NCBI RefSeq assembly: GCF_018342065.1
Contig: NZ_JAFDOE010000005.1
Location: forward strand, 1-64,000
Length of the DNA: 64,000 bases
Direction of reading: 5' to 3'
Source: Citrobacter sp. FP75
GTDB lineage: Bacteria > Pseudomonadota > Gammaproteobacteria > Enterobacterales > Enterobacteriaceae
How positions within the stretch are numbered: position 1 is the first letter of the stretch; each line of letters starts with the position of its first letter. The notes below the pieces were generated by a model. It was not told where the DNA came from. It made no database searches and saw only the letters and a list, made by a program, of their open reading frames with translations. The position numbers and the translations under genes are program-made. Below are positions 37,554-48,091 of this stretch, piece by piece.

Positions 37554-37578
37554 AAAGCGGGCTTAGCCCGCTTTTTTT
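37554..37578 (+). terminator. Intrinsic terminator after dapD
   Basis: An AGCGGGC/GCCCGCT stem (37556-37562 with 37566-37572) with a TTA loop is followed by seven T. Confidence 0.92.
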
Positions 37579-37650
37579 ACATCTGCGAGTGGCATAAACA
37601 AGGCTTTTCGTTAATTATTCAATGGTTATAGTGAGCTTAAGGGTACCGCT

Positions 37651-38037
37651 ATGTATGACAATCTGAAGAGTCTGGGCATTACCAATCCTGAAGAGATCGA
37701 TCGTTACAGCCTGCGGCAAGAAGCCAACAACGATATCCTGAAAATCTATTTCCAGAAGGATAAAGGCGAGTTTTTTGCCAAGAGCGTTAAGTTTAAGTAT
37801 CCCCGTCAGCGTAAAACCGTGGTTGCCGATGGCATCGGCCAGGGTTACAAAGAGGTGCAGGAGATCAGCCCAAACCTACGCTATGTGATCGATGAACTGG
37901 ATCAGATCTGCCAACGCGATCGCAGTGAAGTCGATCTTAAACGCAAGATCCTCGATGACTTACGTCATCTGGAAAGCGTCGTGACCAACAAGATCAGCGA
38001 AATTGAATCCGATCTGGAAAAACTGACGCGTAAATAG
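37651..38037 (+). CDS. yaeH: DUF3461 family protein YaeH
   Basis: Conserved 128-residue cytoplasmic protein, the same length as E. coli YaeH; function not established. The sequence is highly charged, with a basic patch ([10 protein letters not shown], about 47-56) and a C-terminal helix rich in Lys and Glu (about 95-128) that looks like a coiled coil. It lies 110 bp after dapD beyond a terminator; the yaeI gene found between dapD and yaeH in K-12 is absent. It converges with cdaR. Confidence 0.93.
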   Translation: MYDNLKSLGITNPEEIDRYSLRQEANNDILKIYFQKDKGEFFAKSVKFKYPRQRKTVVADGIGQGYKEVQEISPNLRYVIDELDQICQRDRSEVDLKRKILDDLRHLESVVTNKISEIESDLEKLTRK

Positions 38038-38053
38038 CATGACGATTGTTAGT

Positions 38054-38081
38054 GCCGGGTAACGGCTTCGCCTTACCCGGC
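38054..38081. repeat. REP palindrome between yaeH and cdaR
   Basis: GCCGGGTAA and TTACCCGGC arms (38054-38062 with 38073-38081) enclose CGGCTTCGCC, the REP core. It lies between convergent genes and may stabilise or end both transcripts. Confidence 0.75.
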
Positions 38082-38085
38082 AAAT

Positions 38086-39243
38086 TCACCGTTGTTCATC
38101 CAGCTGCAGCGCCACATACAGCAGCAGCCTGTCGTCAAAATTCCCCAAATCCAACCCGGTAAGTTCAGATACACGATTCAAACGATATTCCAGCGTATTG
38201 CGGTGGATAAACAACGCTTTTGACGTCGCCAGCGGCTGCACGTTATGACGAAACCATGCCGCTAATGTTCGGCGCAGCAATCCATTGTTATCCATCGCTT
38301 TCAGCCGTACCAGCGGACGCGACAGCTCGTTGGCCTGCCAGCCGCCGCGCAGGCTGTCCAGCAACACCGGCAGCATTAAATCCTGATAGAAATAGCTGCG
38401 GTTTTCAGGCATACGCTGCTTACCCACCATCATCGTCGTGCGCGCCGTGCGATACGAACGGGCAATACTTCCCGGTCCGGTAAAGTAGTTACCCAGCGAC
38501 ACGCGAAAACGCAGCTGTCCGTTCTCTTTCATACGGGAGATAAGCTGCTCCACGCGCTTGCGGTGATCTTCCGCATCCCAGCGGCCAAACTGATTGAGCG
38601 CGGGTTTAAGTACCACCATCTCGGTCAATGAAACAATCGCAATCAGGTTATTGCGTTCCGGCGTGGTCAACGCATTCTGTAACTGCTGTAATTCTGCCAT
38701 GGCGCTGTCAACACCCAGCTGCCCGCTATCCACTTCCACCACCGCCACCACGCGCGGTTGGCTCAAATCAATGCCTAAACGCTGCGCCCACTCCATCAGC
38801 GCCGGGGTATTTTCTTCCGCCTGAATCAGGTTCATCACCAGCTCCTCACGCAGGCGGCTGTCCTGTGCCAGCAGATGCATCAGACGCGACTGCTCCAGCA
38901 TCATTTCGGCGGTCATGCACACCAGCTCACCGTATTTGCGCAGATGCTCTGGCTCGCCGGTTAGGCCAATGACACCAACAATTTCACCTTCGAGTCGTAA
39001 CGGCAGGTTTATTCCCTGTCGCACACCGTGCAAATGCCTCGCGACCGCATCGTCAATGTCCACCACCCGGCCCTGCGAAAGCACCAGTAGCGCACCTTCG
39101 TGCAATTCACCAATACGTTCGCGATCGCCGCTGCCAATGATCCGCCCACGGGCATCCATTACGTTGATATTGGTATCGATGATGCGCATCGTGCGCGCCA
39201 CGATATCCTGCGCCATTTTGGTATCAAGATGCCAGCCAGCCAT
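38086..39243 (-). CDS. cdaR: Carbohydrate diacid regulator
   Basis: Transcription activator of the D-glucarate, D-galactarate and D-glycerate genes (gar, gud) in E. coli. The start at 39243 (MAGWHLDTKM), preceded by AGGAGGGG, gives 385 residues, the E. coli length; the longer frame beginning MCICTMPP is not supported. An N-terminal diacid-recognition domain (about 1-135), a GGDEF-like middle region and a C-terminal PucR-type helix-turn-helix (HRNTLEYRLNRVSELTG, about 350-366) are visible. None of its target genes are in the window. Confidence 0.95.
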   Translation of the reverse strand: MAGWHLDTKMAQDIVARTMRIIDTNINVMDARGRIIGSGDRERIGELHEGALLVLSQGRVVDIDDAVARHLHGVRQGINLPLRLEGEIVGVIGLTGEPEHLRKYGELVCMTAEMMLEQSRLMHLLAQDSRLREELVMNLIQAEENTPALMEWAQRLGIDLSQPRVVAVVEVDSGQLGVDSAMAELQQLQNALTTPERNNLIAIVSLTEMVVLKPALNQFGRWDAEDHRKRVEQLISRMKENGQLRFRVSLGNYFTGPGSIARSYRTARTTMMVGKQRMPENRSYFYQDLMLPVLLDSLRGGWQANELSRPLVRLKAMDNNGLLRRTLAAWFRHNVQPLATSKALFIHRNTLEYRLNRVSELTGLDLGNFDDRLLLYVALQLDEQR

Positions 39244-39349
39244 AAACCCCTCCTGTGAGCAGAGCTCAAGCATAGGGAAGATAATAATCGGCGGCATTGT
39301 GCAGATGCACAAACTGAAGGAGAGAAGTATGGAGTTGTGGGAGGGTTCA

Positions 39350-39384
39350 CAAAAAGAAACCCCTCCCCGCTGACGGGAAGGGGT
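39350..39384 (-). terminator. Intrinsic terminator after degP
   Basis: On the minus strand ACCCCT and AGGGGT arms (39384-39379 with 39364-39359) with an inner CCC/GGG pairing are followed by TTTCTTTTT. Confidence 0.82.
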
Positions 39385-39394
39385 CCAGAGAGGC

Positions 39395-40834
39395 TTACTG
39401 CATCAACAGATAGATGGAGCTGTCACCACGCTGAATATTCAGCGCCAGAACAGCCGGTTTGCTGTCGAGGATTTTGCGCAGTTCGGCAATGTTTTTCACC
39501 GGCTGCTGGTTAGCACCGATAATCACATCCCCTTTCTTCAGGCCAATCATCGCTGCCGGCGTATTCGGTTTCACATCGCTGACCACGACCCCTTTGTCCT
39601 GGCCTTTGTTGCTCATATCCGCCCCTTCAATGCCTTTGAAGATGGAGCTGGAATCAACCTGAGTCTGGCTGCTCTGCTGCAGCTCCAGATTCACCGTAAC
39701 CGGCTTACCGTCACGCAACAGACCAAGGGTGATTTTGCTGCCTACCGGCATCGTACCAACCTGCGCACGCAGTGCGGCGAAGCTGCTGATTGGCTTACCG
39801 TTCAATGAGGTAATCACATCACCGGCTTTAATACCCGCTTTCGCTGCGGAGGAGTTCGGCATCACCTGGCTAACGAATGCCCCACGCTGGGCATCCACTT
39901 TCATCGCTTTTGCCAGCTCAGAGCTCAGCTCAGTCCCCATAATCCCCAGCTCACCGCGTTTCACCTGACCGAACTCAACCATCTGCGAGGTCAGGTTTTT
40001 CACCATGTTGCTTGGGATAGCAAAACCGATACCGATGTTGCCGCCGTCCGGCGCGAGGATCGCGGTGTTAATGCCGATCAGTTCACCGTTCAGATTGACC
40101 AGTGCACCACCGGAGTTACCGCGGTTAATCGCCGCATCCGTCTGGATAAAGTTTTCATAGTTTTCCGCATTCAGACCGCTACGACCCAGCGCAGAAACGA
40201 TACCAGAGGTCACCGTTTCACCGAGGCCAAACGGGTTACCAATCGCCACGGTATAATCCCCCACGCGCAGCGCATCGGAGTCCGCCAGCTTAATTGCCGT
40301 CAGGTTCTTCGGATCCTGAATCTGGATCAGTGCGATGTCAGAGCGCGGATCTTTGCCGACCATCTTCGCGTCAAATTTACGCCCATCGCTCAGTTGGACT
40401 TTAATCACCGTGGCGTTATCCACCACGTGGTTGTTAGTCACAACATAGCCTTTCGCGGCATCAATAATAACGCCGGAACCCAGCGCCATAAATTTCTGCT
40501 GCTGACCCTGACCGCCGCCGTTACCCGCGCCCGGCGCGCCGCCCTGGCAGAATGGGGAACTCTGGAACGGAGAACCGTCCTGGCAGAACGGGGAGTTATC
40601 TCCAAAGAACTGCTGGAAATTACGCGGCATACGCGGCGTATTCACCGTCGTGCTCCCCTCGACGTTAATACTCACCACCGATGGCATCACTTTTTCGAGC
40701 ATCGGGGCCAGGCTTGGCATCTGTTGAGCAGTCGTTGCTGAAGACGCTGTCTCAGCCGCCGTTGCAGACAGGGGAGACAACGCCAAACCTAAACTCAGAG
40801 CCAGTGCACTCATTGCTAATGTGGTTTTTTTCAT
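39395..40834 (-). CDS. degP: Periplasmic serine protease/chaperone DegP (HtrA)
   Basis: Degrades or refolds damaged periplasmic and outer-membrane proteins; forms trimers, 12-mers and 24-mers. The 479-residue precursor has a 26-residue signal peptide (cleavage before AETAS), catalytic H136, D166 and S241 (GNSGG), and two PDZ domains (about 285-375 and 390-479). It is five residues longer than E. coli DegP (474), all in the glycine/glutamine-rich part of the LA loop (residues about 97-114). Both LA-loop cysteines are kept. Controlled by a CpxR box and a sigma-E promoter upstream. Confidence 0.97.
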   Translation of the reverse strand: MKKTTLAMSALALSLGLALSPLSATAAETASSATTAQQMPSLAPMLEKVMPSVVSINVEGSTTVNTPRMPRNFQQFFGDNSPFCQDGSPFQSSPFCQGGAPGAGNGGGQGQQQKFMALGSGVIIDAAKGYVVTNNHVVDNATVIKVQLSDGRKFDAKMVGKDPRSDIALIQIQDPKNLTAIKLADSDALRVGDYTVAIGNPFGLGETVTSGIVSALGRSGLNAENYENFIQTDAAINRGNSGGALVNLNGELIGINTAILAPDGGNIGIGFAIPSNMVKNLTSQMVEFGQVKRGELGIMGTELSSELAKAMKVDAQRGAFVSQVMPNSSAAKAGIKAGDVITSLNGKPISSFAALRAQVGTMPVGSKITLGLLRDGKPVTVNLELQQSSQTQVDSSSIFKGIEGADMSNKGQDKGVVVSDVKPNTPAAMIGLKKGDVIIGANQQPVKNIAELRKILDSKPAVLALNIQRGDSSIYLLMQ

Positions 40835-40879
40835 GTGTTTCGTTCTCGATTAACAGATAACGCAAAATTGCTGTACACG

Positions 40880-40907
40880 TCAGAGTCGTTTTATAGCGCT
40901 AAGTTCC
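40880..40907 (-). promoter_or_regulatory. Sigma-E promoter of degP
   Basis: On the minus strand GGAACTT (40907-40901), a 16-bp spacer and TCTGA (40884-40880) match the sigma-E consensus and the known E. coli degP promoter. Confidence 0.9.
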
Positions 40908-40935
40908 GGAGTAAACTTTAAGGAAAAAGTAAAAT

Positions 40936-40953
40936 TTTATTGTCCGTCTTTAC
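40936..40953 (-). promoter_or_regulatory. CpxR box upstream of degP
   Basis: On the minus strand GTAAA (40953-40949), then seven bases and AATAAA (40941-40936), as at the E. coli degP locus, where phosphorylated CpxR activates. The box lies about 29 bp upstream of the sigma-E -35 and only 10 bp beyond the dgt stop. Confidence 0.75.
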
Positions 40954-40963
40954 AAATGCGTGT

Positions 40964-42481
40964 TTATTGCTCTACAGCCATCAAACGGCGATATTCATCC
41001 CAGGCATACAAGTCAGTCATCCCGCTGATATAATCCTGGATCAGGCGGCAGCGATAATAATATTCCAGTACCGGGAACTCGGCAGAATCCGATGATATTT
41101 TACTGACCACTTCGACATAAGCAAGTCGATGGCGGGTAGAGAGCTTTTGAAATAAACGCGACTCAATGGGGAACTGTTTTAATCTTTCATTTTTCACCAG
41201 CGCACAAAAATCAGCGAGCGTCATCTTTAATAACGGCTGATAGATCTCCAGCAGACCACTGATCACCCGATAGCCCTGCAATTCCAGCTGTTCGACATCA
41301 GGATGACTAAACACATGTTTCATCGCCACATTTTTATAGACCCCTAGCAATCGGCTGAAGCTGCTGGCGTCTTCCAACAGAGCATGATTAAAGCTACCTT
41401 CAAAAATCTGCGGCAAATTATCAATAAAACGCTGCGCGGCGTAGGGCACCAGTTTATTCAGCGTGTTGACCCGCAAATACATAAAGAACTGATCTTCCGT
41501 ACTGCGGCTTAATGTATTTGAGCGCGATTTTTCCCACGCGTTCTCTACAACCTGACTAAACAGGGAACCTTTTTCATGCTGGCCCCAGGCCTCATACAGA
41601 TGATGATAGAGTTGCTCGACGCTGAAGATCCTTTTTTCCACGGCATCTTCGAGATCGGCCACGCAATAAGAGATATCATCGGCAGCCTCCATAATCCAGG
41701 TTAACGGAAAACGACTGTAAGGTGCTAATAATAATTCTTTACGTAACCGCTCAATATACGGTTCCTCGGAAAGATAATAGCCCGGCTTCTTCATTAAGTA
41801 GTTATGCGTCGCGGGCGTATCGCCTCGCCACCATGCCGGACGGGTATATTTTAAAATACCGCCGACCTGCGCCCAGGTCAGATTCATGCGCATCAAGGTA
41901 TGCACCAGGCGAATACCCTGTGCATTACCTTCAAAATGACACAGGTCCTGACGCACCTTGCGGCGAACGTCATTGAGCGACTCTTCGCCTTCACGCAAAC
42001 GTAGCGCAGCCACCTGGCAGCGATCGTCACTTAGAGGCTGGCTTTCCGCATCAGCAGGGAAAAGTCGCTGGCGAAACCAGTCGTTAATCGCCGCTTCACC
42101 AAAGTGACCAAACGGCGGATTACCGATGTCATGCATCAGGCAGGACATTTCGACAACGCTTTCAAAAGGGCCGGTTAATTCATCCAGGCCATACTGCTCC
42201 AGCAGCTTCAGCTCTTTCAGTCGGCTGAGGATCTCTTTAGCGATGTAGCGCCCAACCTGCTGAACTTCCATCGAATGCGTAAGACGCGTGCGCACAGCGG
42301 CGTTACGTTCCAGCGGAAAGACCTGGGTTTTTTGCTGCAGTCGGCGAATTGCCGGAGAATTGATAATACGTCCACGATCGCTTTCAAAAATTCGCAGGAT
42401 CTCATGCTCAGACTTTACGCCCTGCGGCGAACGGTAACGACGATGCCAGTTTATTTTTTTTCGAAAATCGATCTGTGCCAT
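40964..42481 (-). CDS. dgt: Deoxyguanosinetriphosphate triphosphohydrolase
   Basis: Hydrolyses dGTP to deoxyguanosine and tripolyphosphate, keeping the dNTP pool in balance and limiting some phages. At 505 residues it equals the E. coli length. The HD metal site is in [18 protein letters not shown] (about 111-128), and an additional HD-family Asp occurs near 268. It diverges from mtn and lies just upstream of the degP control region. Confidence 0.96.
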   Translation of the reverse strand: MAQIDFRKKINWHRRYRSPQGVKSEHEILRIFESDRGRIINSPAIRRLQQKTQVFPLERNAAVRTRLTHSMEVQQVGRYIAKEILSRLKELKLLEQYGLDELTGPFESVVEMSCLMHDIGNPPFGHFGEAAINDWFRQRLFPADAESQPLSDDRCQVAALRLREGEESLNDVRRKVRQDLCHFEGNAQGIRLVHTLMRMNLTWAQVGGILKYTRPAWWRGDTPATHNYLMKKPGYYLSEEPYIERLRKELLLAPYSRFPLTWIMEAADDISYCVADLEDAVEKRIFSVEQLYHHLYEAWGQHEKGSLFSQVVENAWEKSRSNTLSRSTEDQFFMYLRVNTLNKLVPYAAQRFIDNLPQIFEGSFNHALLEDASSFSRLLGVYKNVAMKHVFSHPDVEQLELQGYRVISGLLEIYQPLLKMTLADFCALVKNERLKQFPIESRLFQKLSTRHRLAYVEVVSKISSDSAEFPVLEYYYRCRLIQDYISGMTDLYAWDEYRRLMAVEQ

Positions 42482-42564
42482 GCCCTCTCCCGCCTGAGAA
42501 ATGCGCTACCCCTTAAGCGCATGATAGACTATGCCCTCAAATCTGGCTTATCGCGAGTAAATCT

Positions 42565-43263
42565 ATGAAAATCGGCATCATTGGTGCAATGGAAGAAGAA
42601 GTTACGCTGCTGCGTGACAAAATCGAAAACCGTCAGACAATCACCCTCGGCGGTTGTGAAATTTATACCGGCCAACTGAACGGTACTGAGGTTGCATTGC
42701 TGAAATCGGGCATCGGTAAAGTGGCTGCGGCGCTGGGTGCAACGCTGCTGCTCGAACGCTGCAAGCCGGATGCCATCATTAATACCGGTTCTGCGGGCGG
42801 CCTGGCCTCTACGCTGAAGGTCGGCGACATCGTAGTTTCTGACGAAGCGCGCTATCACGATGCCGATGTCACCGCGTTTGGCTATGAATTTGGTCAACTC
42901 CCTGGCTGCCCGGCAGGTTTTAAAGCCGATCCTGCGCTTATCGCCGCGGCAGAATCCTGCATCGCAGAACTCAACCTGAACGCCGTTCGTGGGCTTATCG
43001 TCAGCGGCGATGCCTTCATTAATGGCTCTGTCGGCCTGGCAAAAATTCAGCACAACTTCCCGCAGGCGATTGCCGTAGAAATGGAAGCTACCGCAATTGC
43101 CCATGTGTGCCACAACTTTAACGTCCCGTTCGTGGTGGTTCGCGCCATCTCTGACGTTGCCGATCAGCAGTCCCACCTGAGCTTTGACGAGTTCCTGGTT
43201 GTTGCCGCGAAACAGTCAAGCCTGATGGTTGAAACGCTGGTACAGAAACTGGCGCATGGCTAA
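42565..43263 (+). CDS. mtn: 5'-methylthioadenosine/S-adenosylhomocysteine nucleosidase
   Basis: Hydrolyses MTA, SAH and 5'-deoxyadenosine, removing product inhibitors of SAM enzymes and feeding AI-2 synthesis. At 232 residues it equals the E. coli length. Active-site E12 is in GAMEEE and D197 in ISDVAD. Its stop overlaps the btuF start by 8 bp. Confidence 0.97.
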   Translation: MKIGIIGAMEEEVTLLRDKIENRQTITLGGCEIYTGQLNGTEVALLKSGIGKVAAALGATLLLERCKPDAIINTGSAGGLASTLKVGDIVVSDEARYHDADVTAFGYEFGQLPGCPAGFKADPALIAAAESCIAELNLNAVRGLIVSGDAFINGSVGLAKIQHNFPQAIAVEMEATAIAHVCHNFNVPFVVVRAISDVADQQSHLSFDEFLVVAAKQSSLMVETLVQKLAHG

Positions 43264-44056
43264 ATTCATCTCCAGGGCGCTGGTCGCCCTGCTTTGTACT
43301 CTACCTGCGTGGCTTTACGCCGCACCGCGCGTGGTTTCCCTCTCCCCTGCTAACACCGAACTCGCCTTTGCCGCTGGCATTACGCCCGTTGGCGTCAGCA
43401 GCTACTCAAACTATCCGCCCGAGGCCAAAAATATTGAAGAGGTCTCCACCTGGCAAGGCATGAATCTGGAACGCATTGTGGCGCTCAAACCGGATTTAGT
43501 CATCGCCTGGCGCGGAGGCAATGCCGAGCGGCAGGTGAATCAGCTAACCGCCCTGGGAATTAAGGTCATCTGGGTGGATGCCGTCACTATCGAGCAGGTT
43601 GCCGATGCGCTACGCCAGTTGGCACCGTGGAGCCCCAAGCCGGAGCAGGCAAACCAGGCTGCGCAAACGTTGCTTGATGAGTATGCTTTACTAAAATCTG
43701 AGTATGCCAACAAACCGAAAAAACGGGTGTTTCTCCAGTTTGGGGCGAATCCTTTGTTTACCAGTGGAAAAGGTTCCATTCAACACCAGGTTCTTGAGGT
43801 ATGCGGCGGAGAAAACATCTTTGGCGGCAGTCGGGTTCCCTGGCCACAGGTTAGCCGTGAGCAGGTACTGGCAAGAGCCCCCCAGGCAATCGTGGCCACC
43901 GGAGGTTCGGGTGAAACTCTTAAAATTGAGCAATACTGGGGAGAACAGCTAAAAATCCCGGTTATTACCCTCAATAGTGACTGGTTTGAACGCGCGAGCC
44001 CGCGTATTATCCTCGCCGCAAAACAACTCTGTAATGCGCTTTCACAAGTGAAATAG
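43256..44056 (+). CDS. btuF: Vitamin B12 periplasmic binding protein
   Basis: Carries cobalamin from BtuB to the BtuCD importer. The start at 43256 ([10 protein letters not shown]), overlapping mtn by 8 bp, gives a 266-residue precursor with signal peptide about 1-22 (cleavage after LYA or nearby). The two-lobed class III binding fold is visible: [22 protein letters not shown] near 66-87 and the conserved Glu pair used to dock BtuCD. Codon use and length match the E. coli gene. Confidence 0.96.
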   Translation: MAKFISRALVALLCTLPAWLYAAPRVVSLSPANTELAFAAGITPVGVSSYSNYPPEAKNIEEVSTWQGMNLERIVALKPDLVIAWRGGNAERQVNQLTALGIKVIWVDAVTIEQVADALRQLAPWSPKPEQANQAAQTLLDEYALLKSEYANKPKKRVFLQFGANPLFTSGKGSIQHQVLEVCGGENIFGGSRVPWPQVSREQVLARAPQAIVATGGSGETLKIEQYWGEQLKIPVITLNSDWFERASPRIILAAKQLCNALSQVK

Positions 44057-44091
44057 AGCCTGCCTGTCGGGCTCTCAGTGGGGATTCGACA

Positions 44092-44715
44092 ATGCTCGTC
44101 TATTGGCTTGATATTGTAGGCACTGCGGTATTTGCTATCTCTGGCGTATTACTGGCCGGGAAATTACGTATGGACCCGTTCGGCGTGCTGGTCCTCGGGG
44201 TTGTTACTGCTGTCGGCGGCGGCACGATCCGCGATATGGCACTGGATAACGGGCCGGTATTCTGGGTTAAAGATCCCACCGATCTGGTAGTGGCGATGAT
44301 CACCAGCATGCTGACGATCCTGCTGGTACGTCAGCCACGACGAATACCTAAGTGGATCCTTCCTGTGCTGGATGCCGTTGGTCTGGCGGTGTTCGTCGGC
44401 ATTGGCGTCAATAAGGCATTTCTCGCCGGAACCGGTCCGCTGGTGGCGATTTGTATGGGGGTCATTACCGGCGTCGGCGGCGGGATTATTCGCGACGTGT
44501 TAGCACGTGAAGTACCGATGATTTTACGTACAGAAATCTATGCCACGGCCTGCATTATCGGCGGTATTGTCCACGCAACCGCGTTTTATACCTTCGCGAT
44601 ACCGCTGGAAAACGCCAGTATGATGGGGATGGTCGTCACGCTGATTATTCGTCTTGCCGCCATTCGCTGGCACTTAAAGCTACCGACGTTTGCATTGGAT
44701 GATAACAGCAGATAG
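44092..44715 (+). CDS. yadS: TRIC-type cation channel family membrane protein YadS
   Basis: Inner-membrane protein of 207 residues, all hydrophobic, built as a tandem repeat of two UPF0126/TRIC domains of three helices plus a linking helix. Each repeat holds a conserved GGG-IRD motif (VGGGTIRDMAL near 43 and VGGGIIRDVLA near 129). Bacterial TRIC homologues are K+ or monovalent cation channels; the ion specificity of YadS itself is not established. It lies third after mtn-btuF, with a 35-bp gap. Confidence 0.92.
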   Translation: MLVYWLDIVGTAVFAISGVLLAGKLRMDPFGVLVLGVVTAVGGGTIRDMALDNGPVFWVKDPTDLVVAMITSMLTILLVRQPRRIPKWILPVLDAVGLAVFVGIGVNKAFLAGTGPLVAICMGVITGVGGGIIRDVLAREVPMILRTEIYATACIIGGIVHATAFYTFAIPLENASMMGMVVTLIIRLAAIRWHLKLPTFALDDNSR

Positions 44716-44716
44716 C

Positions 44717-44745
44717 AAAAAGCCGTGTCATTAACACGGCTTTTT
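44717..44745. terminator. Bidirectional terminator between yadS and erpA
   Basis: AAAAAGCCGTGT and ACACGGCTTTTT arms (44717-44728 with 44734-44745) around a short loop. T runs on both strands serve convergent yadS and erpA. Confidence 0.92.
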
Positions 44746-44758
44746 CATTCTCGCATAA

Positions 44759-45103
44759 TTAAATGCTGAAAGAAGAACCACACCCGCAGGTGCTTTTGGC
44801 GTTCGGGTTGGTCACCACGAAGCGGGAACCTTCCAGACCTTCGGTATAGTCAACCGCACCGCCCACCAGATACTGCAGGCTCATCGGGTCAACCACCAGG
44901 CCAACGCCCTGCTTCTCAATGGTCATATCGCCATCGTTCACCTGATCATCAAAGGTGAAACCATACTGGAAACCGCTGCAACCACCGCCGGTGATATACA
45001 CGCGTAATTTCAGATTCGGGTTATCTTCGTCAGCGATCAGGCTTTTTACTTTATTGGCTGCTGCTTCAGTAAATTGCAGTGGCAGCGCTACATCATCACT
45101 CAT
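44759..45103 (-). CDS. erpA: Iron-sulfur cluster insertion protein ErpA
   Basis: A-type carrier that delivers Fe-S clusters to IspG/IspH and other enzymes; essential in aerobic E. coli through the isoprenoid pathway. The start at 45103 ([10 protein letters not shown]) gives 114 residues, the E. coli length; the longer frame beginning MGYNLP is not supported. The three cluster ligands C42, C106 and C108 (GGGCSG and TCGCGSS) are intact. A bidirectional terminator follows. Confidence 0.96.
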   Translation of the reverse strand: MSDDVALPLQFTEAAANKVKSLIADEDNPNLKLRVYITGGGCSGFQYGFTFDDQVNDGDMTIEKQGVGLVVDPMSLQYLVGGAVDYTEGLEGSRFVVTNPNAKSTCGCGSSFSI

Positions 45104-45184
45104 ATTTTGCTCCAAACGACATTGGCAATTGGGCAAATTATAACCCAATGGTTAAGGCCATTATCTAATACCCTGGTATTTCGT

Positions 45185-46606
45185 TCAAGTATTCTCGCCC
45201 GCAGCGGTACTCTGGCTTTTCGCCGCCTGCTCCGCTTCCTGTTTTGCCAGTGTACGGGCAAGGATAGTCGAGTATAGCGGCTTTCCGCCCATAAATTGGG
45301 CTAATAGTGTTGCGCCAAGACAGGTAATAATCATTGGCAAAATGAGCTGATAGTTATCGGTCATTTCCAGCACCAGTATAATGCCCGTTAACGGCGCGCG
45401 CACCGAGGCCGCCAACAATGCCCCCATTCCTGCAATGGCGAACGTCCCGGCCTCCAGATGATACTGGGGAAAAGAGGCCGCCGCAGCCATGCCGAACGCA
45501 GTACCCAGCAATGTCCCTAGCGCCAGCATCGGGGCAAAGATCCCGCCAGGCGCACCGGACGAGAAGCACAGCAGCGTGGTAATAACCCGGGCAATAAAGA
45601 TAAACAGCAGTAAACCAACGCTGAAATTCCCTGCCGCGGCAATAGGGATCAGGTTAAACCCGCCACCAGCCGCTTCAGGTGTAATTAAACCAAGAATCCC
45701 GCACAGGCCACCGATCGCCCCGCCCATCAGCACCCATTTTTTGAGATCACCGCCGTGGAAACGCTGGAACATATCCTGAGTACGCAGCACCATGGTGTTG
45801 AACAATGGCCCGACGCAGCCAAAAATAATCCCCAGGACCAAGTACAACCACAGGGTATTCACCGGCGCATTGGAGAGCTTCCCAACCTCAATAATGGGGG
45901 CTTCGCCGTTGAAAATACGGAACACAATGCTCGACATGATAACGCCGGTAAACACGGCTTTGATCGACACGAGGTTGTAGCGAAACTGCGGACGCATCTC
46001 TTCAAGAATGAACAGGATGCCCGCCAACGGCGCATTGAACGCCGCCGAAAGACCCGCAGCCGCACCGGTTGCCAGCAGGGTATGTCGCGCTTCGGCGCTA
46101 CGCATACGGAATACATCCAGCACCATGCGCCCGATGTTACCGCCTATTTGCACCGTCGGCCCTTCGCGTCCGAGCACCATACCGGCCCCCAGCGTCCCCA
46201 TACCGCCGATAAATTTCACCGGCAGTACGCGCCACCAGCGCACAGGACGCAGCTCTTCCAGCGCGCCTTCAATCTCAGGGATCCCCGAACCACCAGCTTC
46301 CGGCGCAAATTTACGCACCAGAAAATAGCCAACCATGGCCAGCAACGCCGAGAGAATAAACGCCAGCGGCCACAGCAGAATGGCATGATCGGCAACCTGC
46401 ACCAGTGCACCGATGCGCAGGTTCTGTACCCAGGTCACGGATTTCTCAAACGCCACGCCCACCAACCCGGTCACGGTTCCAACCACCGCTGCCATCAACA
46501 GGATCGCAAGCGGCGTTTTGTCCCGATCAAGAAGTCGACGGATCTGATCCCTGCGCCGCAAACGCACAATTTGCTGTGCTTCAAAAGAGGGAGTGTCTGT
46601 TTTCAT
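45185..46606 (-). CDS. clcA: H+/Cl- exchange transporter ClcA
   Basis: Antiports two chloride for one proton across the inner membrane and supports extreme acid resistance. At 473 residues it equals the E. coli length. CLC signatures GSGIPE (106-111), GREGP (146-150, gating E148), the internal proton glutamate near 203 (LFILEEM) and the late tyrosine region are present. It diverges from hemL. Confidence 0.96.
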   Translation of the reverse strand: MKTDTPSFEAQQIVRLRRRDQIRRLLDRDKTPLAILLMAAVVGTVTGLVGVAFEKSVTWVQNLRIGALVQVADHAILLWPLAFILSALLAMVGYFLVRKFAPEAGGSGIPEIEGALEELRPVRWWRVLPVKFIGGMGTLGAGMVLGREGPTVQIGGNIGRMVLDVFRMRSAEARHTLLATGAAAGLSAAFNAPLAGILFILEEMRPQFRYNLVSIKAVFTGVIMSSIVFRIFNGEAPIIEVGKLSNAPVNTLWLYLVLGIIFGCVGPLFNTMVLRTQDMFQRFHGGDLKKWVLMGGAIGGLCGILGLITPEAAGGGFNLIPIAAAGNFSVGLLLFIFIARVITTLLCFSSGAPGGIFAPMLALGTLLGTAFGMAAAASFPQYHLEAGTFAIAGMGALLAASVRAPLTGIILVLEMTDNYQLILPMIITCLGATLLAQFMGGKPLYSTILARTLAKQEAEQAAKSQSTAAGENT

Positions 46607-46774
46607 CAGATGATCATTAATTGGTAATACAAATACGGAGTCGGCATTCTACTCGCTCATTTTGTGAAAATCCCCTGCAAATCGTATTGTTTCAAATGCG
46701 CAAAACTTTCATAACCTTCGCTGAATAACTAGAATAGCCCGCATTCACTTTTTCTACGAACCAGGACTCCATCC

Positions 46775-48055
46775 ATGAGTAAGTCTGAAAACCTCTACAG
46801 CGCAGCACGCGAACTTATCCCCGGCGGCGTAAACTCCCCTGTTCGCGCCTTTACCGGCGTGGGTGGCACTCCGCTGTTTATCGAAAAAGCCGACGGCGCG
46901 TATCTGTATGACGTCGATGGTAAAGCCTACATCGATTACGTCGGCTCCTGGGGTCCAATGGTACTGGGTCATAACCATCCGGCGATCCGTAATGCGGTGA
47001 TTGAAGCCGCAGAGCGTGGCTTAAGCTTCGGCGCACCGACCGAGATGGAAGTGAAAATGGCGGCATTGGTCACCGAACTCGTGCCAACCATGGATATGGT
47101 GCGCATGGTCAACTCCGGTACCGAAGCAACGATGAGTGCCATTCGTCTGGCGCGTGGCTTCACCGGCCGCGATAAAATCATCAAATTTGAAGGCTGCTAT
47201 CACGGCCATGCCGACTGCCTGCTGGTCAAAGCCGGTTCCGGCGCGCTGACGCTGGGCCAGCCGAACTCCCCGGGCGTTCCGGCAGATTTTGCGAAACATA
47301 CCCTCACCTGTACCTATAACGATCTGTCCTCGGTGCGTGCGGCATTCGAGCAGTATCCGCAGGAGATTGCCTGCATCATCGTCGAGCCGGTCGCAGGTAA
47401 TATGAACTGCATCCCGCCGCTGCCGGAATTCCTGCCGGGCCTGCGTGCATTGTGCGACGAGTTCGGTGCGCTGTTGATCATCGATGAAGTGATGACCGGT
47501 TTCCGCGTCGCGCTGGCTGGCGCGCAGGATTACTACGATGTCGTACCGGACCTGACCTGTCTGGGTAAAATCATCGGTGGCGGGATGCCCGTTGGCGCAT
47601 TCGGCGGTCGTCGCGATGTGATGGACGCGCTGGCACCAACCGGACCGGTTTACCAGGCGGGAACGCTGTCCGGTAACCCGATTGCGATGGCAGCAGGATT
47701 CGCCTGTCTGAACGAAGTCGCTCAACCGGGGATTCATGAGACGTTAGATGACCTCACCACCCGTCTGGCGGAAGGTCTGCTGGAAGCAGCCGAGGAAGCC
47801 AATATTCCGCTGGTGGTAAACCATGTGGGCGGGATGTTCGGGATTTTCTTCACTGATGCCAAAACTGTGACCTGCTATCAGGACGTGATGGCGTGCGACG
47901 TCGAGCGCTTCAAGCGTTTCTTCCACATGATGCTGGATGAAGGGGTTTATCTGGCACCGTCCGCGTTTGAAGCGGGCTTTATGTCCGTGGCGCACAGTGT
48001 AGAAGATATCAATAACACTATCGACGCCGCGCGCCGGGTGTTTGCGAAGCTGTAA
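46775..48055 (+). CDS. hemL: Glutamate-1-semialdehyde 2,1-aminomutase
   Basis: PLP enzyme that forms 5-aminolevulinate from glutamate-1-semialdehyde in the C5 heme pathway. At 426 residues it equals the E. coli length. The PLP lysine is in LGKIIGGG near 265, within the class III aminotransferase fold. It stands alone between divergent clcA and convergent fhuB, with a terminator after it. Salmonella, by contrast, carries the stf fimbrial operon between hemL and fhuB; here the two are 36 bp apart. Confidence 0.97.
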   Translation: MSKSENLYSAARELIPGGVNSPVRAFTGVGGTPLFIEKADGAYLYDVDGKAYIDYVGSWGPMVLGHNHPAIRNAVIEAAERGLSFGAPTEMEVKMAALVTELVPTMDMVRMVNSGTEATMSAIRLARGFTGRDKIIKFEGCYHGHADCLLVKAGSGALTLGQPNSPGVPADFAKHTLTCTYNDLSSVRAAFEQYPQEIACIIVEPVAGNMNCIPPLPEFLPGLRALCDEFGALLIIDEVMTGFRVALAGAQDYYDVVPDLTCLGKIIGGGMPVGAFGGRRDVMDALAPTGPVYQAGTLSGNPIAMAAGFACLNEVAQPGIHETLDDLTTRLAEGLLEAAEEANIPLVVNHVGGMFGIFFTDAKTVTCYQDVMACDVERFKRFFHMMLDEGVYLAPSAFEAGFMSVAHSVEDINNTIDAARRVFAKL

Positions 48056-48061
48056 TCCATT

Positions 48062-48089
48062 CGCCTCGCTCGTCAAGGCGAGGCGTTTA
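48062..48089. terminator. Terminator between hemL and fhuB
   Basis: Perfect 8-bp stem CGCCTCGC/GCGAGGCG (48062-48069 with 48078-48085) followed by TTTACATT. It lies between convergent hemL and fhuB. Confidence 0.85.
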
Positions 48090-48091
48090 CA

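Noticed and set aside
45755-46627. Open frame of 290 codons antisense to clcA
   Set aside because: The product is basic and His/Gln-rich with no domain, typical of the antisense strand of a hydrophobic transporter gene.
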